Assembly: GCA_026398575.1 (NCBI GenBank)
Contig: JAPLSP010000497.1
Location: forward strand, 1-15,380
Source: Candidatus Sumerlaeota bacterium
Lineage (GTDB): Bacteria > Sumerlaeota > Sumerlaeia > JADFCT01
DNA: 15,380 nt
Reading direction: 5' to 3'
This document shows, one piece after another, positions 1-7,158 of this stretch. The notes below the pieces were generated by a model that searched no databases, had not been told where the DNA came from, and saw nothing but the letters and a program-made list of their open reading frames with translations. Position 1 is the first letter of the stretch. Each line of letters starts with the position of its first letter. Made by a program: the position numbers and the translations under genes.

Positions 1-2
1 TT

Positions 3-167
3 GGCGCCCAAACCTTTATCCCCATTATCCAACTTCCTGTTTATATCTCAATGCTTGGATTGTTTGCAGTTCCTATTTCTATGGGCAATCTCAGATGGAT
101 CGCCAAACACCACCTAAAGGTGGAACTCCAAACACCACCTAAAGGTGGAACTCCAAACACCACCTAA
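3..167 (+). CDS. Possible C-terminal tail of a membrane protein (partial)
   Basis: The third forward frame is open from the left edge to a TAA at 165-167. It reads as a hydrophobic stretch (around PIIQLPVYISMLGLFAVPI) followed by a basic segment (RWIAKHHLK), as in the last membrane helix and cytoplasmic tail of an inner-membrane protein. The last 20 or so codons run into the 25-bp tandem repeat, so the present stop may have been created by repeat insertion. All three reverse frames of the first 100 bases contain stops. If real, the gene converges on the PurO-like gene. No family can be assigned, and chance openness over 160 bases is quite possible. Confidence 0.22.
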   Translation, partial: GAQTFIPIIQLPVYISMLGLFAVPISMGNLRWIAKHHLKVELQTPPKGGTPNTT

Positions 168-183
168 AGGTGGAACTCCAAAC
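103..183. repeat. 25-bp tandem repeat with internal palindrome, three copies
   Basis: Three perfect 25-bp units lie at 103-127, 128-152 and 153-177, followed by the first six bases of a fourth (178-183). Each unit starts CCAAACA and contains the palindrome CCACCTAAAGGTGG, so each can fold into a small 5-6 bp stem. The array ends three bases before the PurO-like stop codon at 186-188. It lies at the 3' end of the minus-strand operon and just after a possible plus-strand gene tail, a position fitting a transcript-end or mRNA-stabilising role. No unique spacers separate the units, so it is not a CRISPR array. Function unknown. Confidence 0.93.
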
Positions 184-185
184 GG

Positions 186-911
186 CTAGCATTTTTTGTA
201 TTGATTGCGAATAACCAGCGTCGAGGCGGCGCGGGAGATCGGGATGAATTTCACTGCCAGCGAGATGCGATTCTCCGCGTTCAATGCCTGCCAATAAGCG
301 TCCAGGATCGCTTCGGCGCCGCCTGCGAGCGGCATGAGAAGCGGTTCGCCTTCGAACGAGGGCAGCGGGGCGCCGTCGCCTTGATAAGTGGTCACACATC
401 GGCCATATCCCGGGCCCATATCTTCATAAAAGAATAAGCAGCGGTCGCATCTCATGCCGAAGGGCGATTTTTTTATGATAGAGATTCCACCGAGAGGCGG
501 TCCATGGCGCAACGACCAGATGCCTGTAATACGCGGAGTGTAGTTGGGCGCGTCCGGTTCATAAACTCGCGTATCGAGCGCTTCCAGGATATTTGCGCCA
601 CGTTCTTCCGCCTGGATTATCGTGTCTGTCTGGTCGCCGTTGGTCACGACGTACAAGCCCTTCAGTTCGCGCATGGCGTTGTAGATGATCAGGCTTGGGT
701 TTGCGGTTTTCGAGGCGTCGGCGGGCGTGGTCTGCAGCAGGCCGCCTTCGCCGCTCTCGAAGACGCGATTGCGGCTGTTGGCGCTGCGGCCCATGATCCA
801 ATAAACCTGGACCAGCGCGCCGCCCGTCTCGTCCATCCCCACCACCAGGCCGCGTCCGGGATAAGGATTGTTCCGCAGCCGTTCGAAATTTGTTTGCGCT
901 TGAGGAATCAT
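186..911 (-). CDS. purO: IMP cyclohydrolase, archaeal PurO family (bacterial homologue)
   Basis: A 241-residue protein resembling the archaeal-type IMP cyclohydrolase family (PF07826), which closes the purine ring by converting FAICAR to IMP, a step done in most bacteria by the PurH C-terminal half-reaction. Diagnostic segments are NPYPGRGLVVG (15-25), GRSANSRNR (41-49, matching the SSRSFPNR segment of archaeal PurO), YNAMR (77-81), VTNGDQTDT (89-97) and YTPRITG (124-130). It is longer than archaeal PurO (about 200 aa), with extra C-terminal sequence. Its ATG overlaps the prepilin-like stop in an ATGA (908-911), with GAGAAG just upstream, so translation is probably coupled. Whether it is the cell's purine enzyme or has another role cannot be told here; no other purine gene is in the window. 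Confidence 0.82.
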   Translation of the reverse strand: MIPQAQTNFERLRNNPYPGRGLVVGMDETGGALVQVYWIMGRSANSRNRVFESGEGGLLQTTPADASKTANPSLIIYNAMRELKGLYVVTNGDQTDTIIQAEERGANILEALDTRVYEPDAPNYTPRITGIWSLRHGPPLGGISIIKKSPFGMRCDRCLFFYEDMGPGYGRCVTTYQGDGAPLPSFEGEPLLMPLAGGAEAILDAYWQALNAENRISLAVKFIPISRAASTLVIRNQYKKC

Positions 912-1573
912 TGCTTCTCGCTTGCGAAGTTCATGCGGACGATGTCGCCCGCGCTGATGGTGCCGTTCGTGGGATCATAGGAGCCAACGAATTGATGTCC
1001 CTTATAAACGCCGCCGGCTGTAAAATACGTCGCGATCGTGGACAGATCATGCGTATCGGTATAGATTTGCTTGAAGCAGACGTCCGGACTTTGACCGATG
1101 TCCGTCCTCGGACCTCCCGCGCAAGGATCGTTCAATGCCCGGTCAGGTCCGACGCCTTCGAGGATCCATGCCGTTGCCGAATCGGGATAGTCGGTTCCAT
1201 ATCCATAAGAACAAGTGCCAAATCCTGTGGGTGTGCGGAAGGGATCATTCAAGACGGTGGTAATATAAGCAATGGGTGAAGTCAGCGAAGCCCCCATGGA
1301 GTTCGCCTTTGGGTTCCAAAGAGGATCGCCTGCTTCTTGAGAGTTATTGAAATAGGTTGCGGCAGTGTTCCAATGGGGGGGATAGCGATTGTGATCTACT
1401 CGGAAGGCTTCGAGCGCAATGGCCACCGAACGCATATCAGACTTGCAGCGCACTACCTTCGACCGCGTTTGCGCCTCAAGGAAGTTGGGGATGGCGATCA
1501 GGGCCAGAATGGCGATGATCGCGATGACGATGAGCAGTTCGATGAGCGTGAATCCTTGAGCATGTTTTTTCAT
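908..1573 (-). CDS. Prepilin-type N-terminal cleavage/methylation domain protein (pseudopilin-like)
   Basis: A 221-residue protein with a class III (type IV pilin-like) signal: basic leader MKKHAQG, predicted cleavage between G7 and F8, then FTLIELLIVIAIIAILALIA, with the conserved glutamate at +5 of the mature form. The rest would be an exported globular domain; KVVRCKSDMRSVAIALEAFRVD continues the pilin alpha-1 helix, and the end carries DPTNGTISAGDIVR, a C-terminal motif I have seen in related pilin-like proteins of uncultured phyla. The start at 1573 is chosen because AGAAAGGA lies 6 bases upstream and the signal peptide begins correctly; an upstream in-frame start at 1624 would add 17 unlikely residues. 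No assembly ATPase, platform protein or prepilin peptidase is nearby, so the secretion or pilus machine it serves is unknown. Confidence 0.9.
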   Translation of the reverse strand: MKKHAQGFTLIELLIVIAIIAILALIAIPNFLEAQTRSKVVRCKSDMRSVAIALEAFRVDHNRYPPHWNTAATYFNNSQEAGDPLWNPKANSMGASLTSPIAYITTVLNDPFRTPTGFGTCSYGYGTDYPDSATAWILEGVGPDRALNDPCAGGPRTDIGQSPDVCFKQIYTDTHDLSTIATYFTAGGVYKGHQFVGSYDPTNGTISAGDIVRMNFASEKQ

Positions 1574-1605
1574 TGTGAAATCCTTTCTGCAAAAAAATGG
1601 AAAAT

Positions 1606-1634
1606 AACATAAACCTTTTGACAAGGCGCCTCAA
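1606..1634 (-). promoter_or_regulatory. Candidate sigma-70-type promoter for the prepilin-purO pair
   Basis: On the minus strand, TTGAGG (1629-1634) and TATGTT (1606-1611) are separated by exactly 17 bases, about 32 bases upstream of the prepilin ATG at 1573. Each hexamer differs from consensus at two positions. The surrounding spacer is AT-rich. Sequence inspection only. Confidence 0.38.
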
Positions 1635-1752
1635 AAGGGAAAAGCAAATAAGCAATATATCAGCACTTATTTTTCAGTTATTTTATAGTGAGAAGCGGCT
1701 AGAGTCAAGAGATGTTTGTCGGGAGGACTTTTGAAAAAATCGTTTGCGCCAC

Positions 1753-2021
1753 GCGAGGCGCTTAGTACTCCTATTCGCAAATACGATAGCATACAACTAT
1801 CGCGAATACTCATGACGGAGGAAAAGATTCATGCGGGTAGGATCGGCGCCAGCTTTTGGAGTAAGGTGGCTTGCCGCCTTCTTTTTAGCGCCAGGGCCAT
1901 TGAAACGCCAAAAAGAAGGCGGCAAGCGGGAGTTCGCAGCGGAGCGAGAACCTCCGCTCTTATACTCCAAAAGCTGGCGCCATTCCTATTCGCATTGATT
2001 TTATCCTTTATGCAAAAATAC
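1753..2021. repeat. Dispersed nested-palindrome element, long copy
   Basis: About 269 bp of inverted-repeat DNA filling the spacer between the oleC stop and the prepilin promoter region. The outer arms include GGCGCCAGCTTTTGGAGT on the left (starting near 1845) and its reverse complement on the right (ending near 1981), extending outwards imperfectly to about 1806 and 2021. An inner pair, 1870-1890 and 1906-1926, is complementary in 20 of 21 positions. A GC-rich segment (1927-1958) lies between the inner and outer right arms. The left 110 or so bases and the right end (TGCAAAAATAC) recur at 10596-10778. No transposase is present, so it may be a non-autonomous element or an extragenic palindrome. 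Its position suits a terminator or 3' mRNA-stabilising role for oleC. The open frames through it are by-products. Upstream of it, 1635-1752 shows nothing further. Confidence 0.85.
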
Positions 2022-2038
2022 ATCACTGAATTTATGAC

Positions 2039-3805
2039 TCAGAGCACTTGGGATTTGGGGGCTGCATTCAGGATCTGCGTCAAACGCTCGCGGGATATTT
2101 TGGCGTTGTGGCGAACGTCCACCGGGAATGAAGGATGGAAGCGGTACTCCTCGATGTCGCGCGTCAGCGGCGAAGCGTCGGCCAGGCGGCGCAGCTCCGC
2201 GATAAAGCGCGCGCGGTCCGAATCGCTGCGCGGCATTTTCCCCGCAATGGGTTCGATGAAAATCACCGGACGCTGCGCGCCTTTCGGTCCGGCGCCGGCC
2301 AGAGCCGAGCGGGCTACGTCCGGATGCTGATTGAAGATGGCCTCGCAGCAGATCGAATACCAAACCTTCCCATCACCGCCCGCGACGCGATGCGCCTTGC
2401 GCCCGCAAAACCACAGCCGGCTTTGCTCGTCCAAATAGCCCACGTCCCCCATGCGATGCCAGACACAACCACCGGATTCCTTTGCTCCGGCCGGTCCGAC
2501 GCGTCCGACCGGTCCGACCAGTCCGACCAGTCCGATGGCCTTTTTTGCTATGGCGCCCTCCGCAATCTTCGCCATTCGCGTATCATCAGGCCGATTGAAA
2601 TATTCGCGCGTCACGACAGCGCCTTTGACCGCGATCTCGCCGATTTCCCCCTGCGGCAGGACCAGGCTCTCATCCCATTGCCCGATCGGATCGTCCGTGA
2701 TGCGGATGATGCGCAGTTCGATCCCATCAACAGGCCGCCCCACGCAGATTCCGGCGCCCTGGCGGCTGCGCGCGGCGGCGCCCGCCAGGATTTCGCGCCC
2801 TGAGACGCAGGCGACCGGCAGCGCCTCGGTCGCGCCATAGGGCGTGAAGCAGTCGCCTTCCGGCCCCAGGATATTCAGCGTCCGCTCGATGAGATCGGGC
2901 GAAACCGGCGCGCCGGCCATCATGATGCGCCGCAGCGAAGGCAGGCGCAGACCGCATTCGGCGCAATAGCGGCTGACGCGATTCCAGATGGCGGGCGAAC
3001 CAAAAGAATTCGTGCAACCGTAGCGCAGGATCGTTTCAGCGAACCTGGCCGCGTCCACCTCCGCCGGGCGCGTGGGGTCCATATCGGGGATCACACACGT
3101 CATCCCCATCGCGCAGCTGAACAGCGCGAACAGCGGAAATGCCGGCAGGTCAATCTCGCCCGGTTCGATGCGAAAATAGTTTTTCAGCCAGCGCGTCTGC
3201 GCATCGAAGATACCGTGCGTATAGACAGCGCCCTTGGCCGGACCCGTTGCGCCGGAGGTGAAGAGGATGGCGGCGGTTTCGTCATCGCGCGTATCGGCGG
3301 CCTGGAAGTTATCCGCCGCGCGTCCCATCTCGCGAATGCCGTCCAACGTCTTTCCGCCCCAGAACCATCGCCGCCCGACGGTGACGAATCGCTTCATCGA
3401 GCGGAAATATCGCGGAAACAGCACGCGCGCCAAATGAGCCTTCGGAACGCCGATCAGCGCTTCCGGTTCGACGTCGCGGACGCATTCGAGCAAACGGTCG
3501 CGCCCCATCCCCGGATCAATCATGACGGGAACGGCGCCGGCCTTGAAGAGCGCGAATGCCAGACTGAAGAACTCCAACCCGGGCCGGACCATCAGGACCG
3601 TCCGGCAGCCGCGCCCGATGCCGCAAGCCGCTAATCCGGCGGCGAGCAGGCTGCTGTCATCATCCAATTGCTTGAAAGTGAGTTGAGCGCGCGCATTGCA
3701 CTGTTGACTGTCGTGGACTTGTCCGCTGCCTTTTTCAACAAGAATGATCGCCGGCGCTGACGGGCGCGCTTGCGCTTGCTCGATCAGATAATGGGCGATA
3801 TTCAT
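2039..3805 (-). CDS. oleC: OleC-like olefin beta-lactone synthetase (AMP-forming)
   Basis: A 588-residue ANL-superfamily adenylating enzyme. Residues around VMIDPGMGRDRLLEC (94-108), FPLFALFSCAMGM (213-225), VIPDMDPTRPAEVD (228-241) and DVRHNAKISRERL (563-575) match the OleC subgroup, which converts syn-2-alkyl-3-hydroxy fatty acids with ATP to beta-lactones in long-chain olefin synthesis. Core motifs: P-loop LFTSGATGPAKG (181-192), TPYGATEALP (331-340), HRMGDVGYLD (440-449) and the C-terminal catalytic lysine near K569. An extra segment at about 415-437 contains a short Gly-X-Y-like run encoded by a 9-bp tandem repeat; it sits just before the conserved HRMGD motif and is not usual in the family. 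The ATG overlaps the glycosyltransferase stop (ATGA, 3802-3805), implying coupled translation. OleB is encoded in the same run, which supports the assignment; the natural substrate is unproven. Confidence 0.88.
   Translation of the reverse strand: MNIAHYLIEQAQARPSAPAIILVEKGSGQVHDSQQCNARAQLTFKQLDDDSSLLAAGLAACGIGRGCRTVLMVRPGLEFFSLAFALFKAGAVPVMIDPGMGRDRLLECVRDVEPEALIGVPKAHLARVLFPRYFRSMKRFVTVGRRWFWGGKTLDGIREMGRAADNFQAADTRDDETAAILFTSGATGPAKGAVYTHGIFDAQTRWLKNYFRIEPGEIDLPAFPLFALFSCAMGMTCVIPDMDPTRPAEVDAARFAETILRYGCTNSFGSPAIWNRVSRYCAECGLRLPSLRRIMMAGAPVSPDLIERTLNILGPEGDCFTPYGATEALPVACVSGREILAGAAARSRQGAGICVGRPVDGIELRIIRITDDPIGQWDESLVLPQGEIGEIAVKGAVVTREYFNRPDDTRMAKIAEGAIAKKAIGLVGLVGPVGRVGPAGAKESGGCVWHRMGDVGYLDEQSRLWFCGRKAHRVAGGDGKVWYSICCEAIFNQHPDVARSALAGAGPKGAQRPVIFIEPIAGKMPRSDSDRARFIAELRRLADASPLTRDIEEYRFHPSFPVDVRHNAKISRERLTQILNAAPKSQVL
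2493..2537. repeat. 9-bp in-frame tandem repeat inside oleC
   Basis: Five consecutive 9-bp units of the form NGTCCGACC (one or two differences per unit). On the coding strand they give GLVGLVGPVGRVGPAG, a short collagen-like Gly-X-Y run. The length is a multiple of three, so the frame is kept. The unit number could vary between strains. Confidence 0.85.
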
Positions 3806-5406
3806 TGCCGCTTGATTTCCCGAAGCAGGATGTATTTCCCGTTGTCTCTTTCACCGAAACGTTTCACTTCCTCCAACGCTTTGAGTTTTTCTGGAGGATA
3901 AGATTGCATCTGGCTCTTGGAGAAGACGAAGTAATCCACAGCGGCGGTTTTCAGAAACTTGTCAAGGTCCGCCACGTCATACTCAGTAATGATCTTCAAT
4001 CCGCCATTGGAATAGAATTGAGCCGAATAAGGCGCCAGCTTGAAAAATACCAAGGCGCTGTTCGGATCGGGATTCAACGAATGATAGTATTGAATCAGTT
4101 CTTTTTGAGATCGAGACTCTGAAGCCGAATTCAACACGAAAATAATGATGCAGCAATAAACGACCGGTATCAAAACGGCGACGGCGCTCAAGAACCAGCG
4201 CCTCAGGAACCAGGGAAGTTCCCGCATGGCCGTTTGCCGCAATAAAGGCTCGATGATCATCGCGCACAGCAACGCGCATCCAGGCGCCGCCGGCAAGACG
4301 TAAGGATAAAGGATCGCGCGCGAGGGAGTAAAGAAGATCGCCGGCGCCACAAGCCACAGCGCCATGAAAGAGAGCCAGGGATCGCGCCCCATCCGTGGCC
4401 GCGCCTTTTCGCGAAACCATTGCCAGCCGAACGCGGCGCCGGCCAGCGCGGACCACGGCAGCGAACCAACGAGCAGATAAACCCAGATCATGCCGTGCGG
4501 TTCATTATGCGAGACGCCATAGCCGCTATCCCAATTGGGAACGATAAAGCGCTTGATATGCTCGCCGATGAAATAATGACTGAGAAAGCCGGGATTCGCG
4601 CGTTCCGCCAGAAAAAACCACGGCGCGCCAAGAACCAGCGCCAACGCCAAACCCGGCGCCCACGGCAGCGCGCGCGCCACGTCGCGCCATCGCCGCTGAT
4701 ACCACGTCCAAACAAAAATTGGCAGCAGCGTCAGCACCCAGCCGACCGGACCTTTGGACATGAGACTGAAGGCCAGCCCGAAAAAAAAGAGATAGCCCCA
4801 CGACAGCCTCTCGCGCCGAAGACGCGCGAAATCTCCCCTGGATTCTTTGGCCTCTTTATCGCCTTCGTCTGCTTTGCCCTCTTTGCCGGCATCCCACGAA
4901 TGAATGCAAAGCACGAAAGACGCCAGCGAAATCGTGACGCCCGCCATGAGCGCCAAGTCCGTCATGATACAGCCGGCAAGGATATAAAACATCCCGCTGG
5001 AGCCGAGGAAGACCGCTCCCAGCATCCCCCCCAAAGGCCCGAGCAATCGCAGCCCCACAAAATAAGCTAGAATCACGCAAATCGCCGACAGCAGGAGCGG
5101 CGACAACCGCGCGGCGAACTCATTCAGCCCCAAAACCTTAAAACAAATCGCCGTCAGCCAATACGACAGCGGCGGCTTGCTCAGGAAGGCATGGCCCAAA
5201 TCCAGCCGCGGAGTGATCCAGTCGCCCGTCGCCACCATCTCGCGCGCAACCTCGGCGTAGCGGCTTTCCGTCGTGTCCATCAGCGGATACGCGCCGAGCG
5301 TCAGCAAACGCGTGAGGGCCAGCAGGGCCAGCAAAGCAAGAATAATTCGCTCAAAATCTGGCTGGCGATGCAAATCTGAGGCCTTGGAATTTGGGCGGTA
5401 AGCCAA
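3802..5406 (-). CDS. ArnT-like glycosyltransferase (GT39/GT83-type, polytopic membrane protein)
   Basis: A 534-residue polytopic protein of the PMT/ArnT type, which moves a sugar from a polyprenyl-phosphate donor to a lipid or protein at the outer face of the inner membrane. TM1 (about 20-42) is followed by an external loop with DTTESRYAEVAREM (44-57), TGDWITPRL (60-68) and FLSKPPLSYW (74-83). D44 and D150 correspond to the acidic residues that are catalytic in ArnT. Further helices alternate to about residue 430, then a soluble C-terminal domain of about 100 residues. A charged loop (171-201, rich in K, E, D) looks cytoplasmic and expanded. The assigned start is TTG; a second TTG at 5373 has AAGG upstream and may be used instead. 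It begins 13 bp after the preceding gene and its stop overlaps the oleC ATG. Sugar and acceptor are not predictable. Confidence 0.84.
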   Translation of the reverse strand: MAYRPNSKASDLHRQPDFERIILALLALLALTRLLTLGAYPLMDTTESRYAEVAREMVATGDWITPRLDLGHAFLSKPPLSYWLTAICFKVLGLNEFAARLSPLLLSAICVILAYFVGLRLLGPLGGMLGAVFLGSSGMFYILAGCIMTDLALMAGVTISLASFVLCIHSWDAGKEGKADEGDKEAKESRGDFARLRRERLSWGYLFFFGLAFSLMSKGPVGWVLTLLPIFVWTWYQRRWRDVARALPWAPGLALALVLGAPWFFLAERANPGFLSHYFIGEHIKRFIVPNWDSGYGVSHNEPHGMIWVYLLVGSLPWSALAGAAFGWQWFREKARPRMGRDPWLSFMALWLVAPAIFFTPSRAILYPYVLPAAPGCALLCAMIIEPLLRQTAMRELPWFLRRWFLSAVAVLIPVVYCCIIIFVLNSASESRSQKELIQYYHSLNPDPNSALVFFKLAPYSAQFYSNGGLKIITEYDVADLDKFLKTAAVDYFVFSKSQMQSYPPEKLKALEEVKRFGERDNGKYILLREIKRQ

Positions 5407-5419
5407 TCCGGATACTCAA

Positions 5420-6730
5420 CTAAAAGATATCGGCGATAGGGCCTTCTGAACGCATGATTGTGGCAATCTGATGATTCTCCACTTGATGCTCTATTACGTA
5501 AGGGGAGACTTGAAAATGAGCGGCGATCTCAGCGATGGCGTCCGTTGTGACCATGTCGCTCTTGATCAGCGATCGAATTCCCTGCGCTGGCGCCAGCCAT
5601 TCTGCAGCAAAGGCCCGATTGCGCTGCTGCGTCTCGGAACGGGTATGGGACGCAAGCCGCGCTGTATCATGGGGCGAAACAAGCAGTTCAAAAAAAATGC
5701 GGCTGAAGGCAAACCGGCGCGATTCGATCATGCCCTCGCGAATGAAATACCCGTAAGCGCCGTTTCTCTCCGCTGCCAGGGCGCAGATGCCTTCCGGAGC
5801 GCCTGCAACGCGTATCATCCCGTTGCCAAATCCCAATGGCAGCAACACGCTCTCCTGCAGCGGCGCTGTTCCATATCCGAGGACTTCGCGCAAGCGCCGG
5901 GCGCATCCATATCCGGCCCTCCAAGGCGTCGTTGAATCCGCGACCGGCTGGACAATCTCCCGCAGCGCGGTCATCGCTTCGCACGGCGCCGCAAAGGAGG
6001 TGATCTCATCCAGTCGTGACCGGAGCCAGACCATATCGGTTTCCAGACTTTCAAATCTGATTGCCGCAACGAACTCGTCTGCCAATGAAGCAGGCGCCAT
6101 TTGATACAGACTGATCAGGCGATCAGCTTCCTGAGGCCCAATCGCAAAAGGATATTTTCCCAATCGAGCCATATACGCGGCAAATTCCCTCTCTTCGGCG
6201 GACAATTCCTGAATTGCCTGCCATTCCTCCTGCAGCCACCAGCGTTCATCGGGCATTATCGCCGCCAACCGCGCCAGGACAGTATTGACAAGACCGCTTA
6301 GAGATCGCCGCAGATCATCCGCTGGCGTCCATGCGGTTCCCTGTCCCATGTATTCCGCCCGTCTAAGCGAGGAGGCGTAAGGGCGCCATTTAAGGCAGAC
6401 CCTCGTTCCCTCGGATAGAAACCATAGCTCCGGCAAGGCGGAGTCTTCGCCGGCATGTCGCAAGCAGTGCCGCTGATAAAACCCGTCGGTACGACTCTTG
6501 AAAGGGACGCTGGCTTCATAGAAAATAAAAAACCAATTGGCCGCAATCCACTCGCAGACTGTGTATAGCGAGCAATAAATATAATCGCGCCGCGTTTGGG
6601 CGGCCGTGTCATAGAAACGAGTGACCGGCTGACCGTCAACGGTGACGGAAAAACGCGCCCATGTCGCCCGCAATTCAGGTCCTGACACGCCGCCGGGGTC
6701 TTCCCAATTGATGTCGAATTCGATGCTCAT
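5420..6730 (-). CDS. Large unknown protein with a degenerate ImmA/IrrE (M78)-like C-terminal domain
   Basis: A 436-residue soluble protein I cannot assign to a characterised family. The N-terminal part carries an aromatic-rich helix, CEWIAANWFFIFYE (59-72), and KWRPY (114-118). From about residue 285 it reads like an ImmA/IrrE metallopeptidase: PWRAGYGCARRLREVLG, then RRFAFSRIFFELL (348-360) where the zinc motif HEXXH should be, then QQRNRAFAAEWLAPA (378-392, keeping the glutamate-bearing FAAE segment) and IAEIAAHFQVSPYVIEHQ (409-426), the usual tail. Both histidines and the glutamate of HEXXH are replaced, so peptidase activity is unlikely; a binding or regulatory role is inferred. The start at 6730 overlaps the upstream stop (ATGA) and has GAGG 8 bases upstream; a start at 6772 would add 14 residues. 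It is followed after 13 bp by the ArnT-like gene. Confidence 0.8.
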   Translation of the reverse strand: MSIEFDINWEDPGGVSGPELRATWARFSVTVDGQPVTRFYDTAAQTRRDYIYCSLYTVCEWIAANWFFIFYEASVPFKSRTDGFYQRHCLRHAGEDSALPELWFLSEGTRVCLKWRPYASSLRRAEYMGQGTAWTPADDLRRSLSGLVNTVLARLAAIMPDERWWLQEEWQAIQELSAEEREFAAYMARLGKYPFAIGPQEADRLISLYQMAPASLADEFVAAIRFESLETDMVWLRSRLDEITSFAAPCEAMTALREIVQPVADSTTPWRAGYGCARRLREVLGYGTAPLQESVLLPLGFGNGMIRVAGAPEGICALAAERNGAYGYFIREGMIESRRFAFSRIFFELLVSPHDTARLASHTRSETQQRNRAFAAEWLAPAQGIRSLIKSDMVTTDAIAEIAAHFQVSPYVIEHQVENHQIATIMRSEGPIADIF

Positions 6731-7128
6731 CGAAATGCCTCGGGCCAATCCCTTGGATCCTCCAACTCCCACCCTTTATAGTAGCCGTGACCTTGATCGA
6801 AGAGCCGCGCCTGATAGACTTTTCCTTCCACTCTGCGCCAAACATAACGAGGGTAGCCGCCTTCCCATGGGTCTGGACCGCCCACGATTCCTTCCCGAAT
6901 GGACTGGCGAAGCCAGTCGTTAAGTTCCTCGAATCGGTTGAGAAAGCTCGGATCGCAACGGTACTTGCCTGGTTTGAGTCCGGGAGGTCCCAGCGGGGAA
7001 GGATAGTCCTTGTGTTCCTGACTTCCTCGAAAGGTCGCTTTGGATGCGACAACCGCCAAGTCTATCTCCCTTGGTATCTCAGCGGCTATTTCCTTATAAA
7101 CCTGCCTGCGTCGCGAAGGGCGTTGCAT
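6727..7128 (-). CDS. Small hypothetical protein coupled to the ImmA/IrrE-like gene
   Basis: A 133-residue soluble protein, unassigned. It has a basic N-terminus (MQRPSRRRQVYKE), then an HKDYPSPLGPPGL segment (39-51) and a C-terminal block with FEELNDWLRQSI (66-77), GGYPRYVWRR (90-99), VYQARL (104-109) and GYYKGWEL (115-122). There is no signal peptide, membrane helix or Zn-binding Cys/His cluster. The dense charged and aromatic C-terminal block suggests a compact alpha/beta domain. The stop overlaps the start of the following gene by 4 bp, so the pair is probably made together, in the manner of toxin-antitoxin or effector-regulator pairs; that reading is inference from gene layout only. OleB ends 30 bp upstream. 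A weak AAGAGAGA precedes the ATG. Confidence 0.75.
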   Translation of the reverse strand: MQRPSRRRQVYKEIAAEIPREIDLAVVASKATFRGSQEHKDYPSPLGPPGLKPGKYRCDPSFLNRFEELNDWLRQSIREGIVGGPDPWEGGYPRYVWRRVEGKVYQARLFDQGHGYYKGWELEDPRDWPEAFR

Positions 7129-7158
7129 ATGCGTTCTCTCTTTAGCGTCTTTCTGTGA

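Noticed and set aside
103..183. CRISPR array
   Set aside because: The units are directly tandem with no unique spacers and there are no cas genes.
201..980. Plus-strand frames over the PurO and prepilin region
   Set aside because: The minus strand encodes proteins with clear family motifs and coupled start/stop; the plus frames have none.
1716..2330. 204-codon plus-strand open frame and the 65-codon minus-strand frame across the palindrome
   Set aside because: They read through an inverted repeat and into the 3' end of oleC antisense. Similar peptides at 10655-11017 merely reflect the shared palindrome DNA.
2493..2537. Frameshift or assembly error in oleC
   Set aside because: The repeat is a multiple of three, the frame stays open, and conserved motifs resume in the same frame on both sides.
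5420..6730. Functional ImmA/IrrE zinc peptidase
   Set aside because: The HEXXH motif is absent from the aligned helix, and no alternative HEXXH is present in the protein.
6727..7128. Assignment of the small protein as a named toxin or nuclease
   Set aside because: No catalytic signature of a known toxin family can be identified by eye; only the gene layout hints at such a role.
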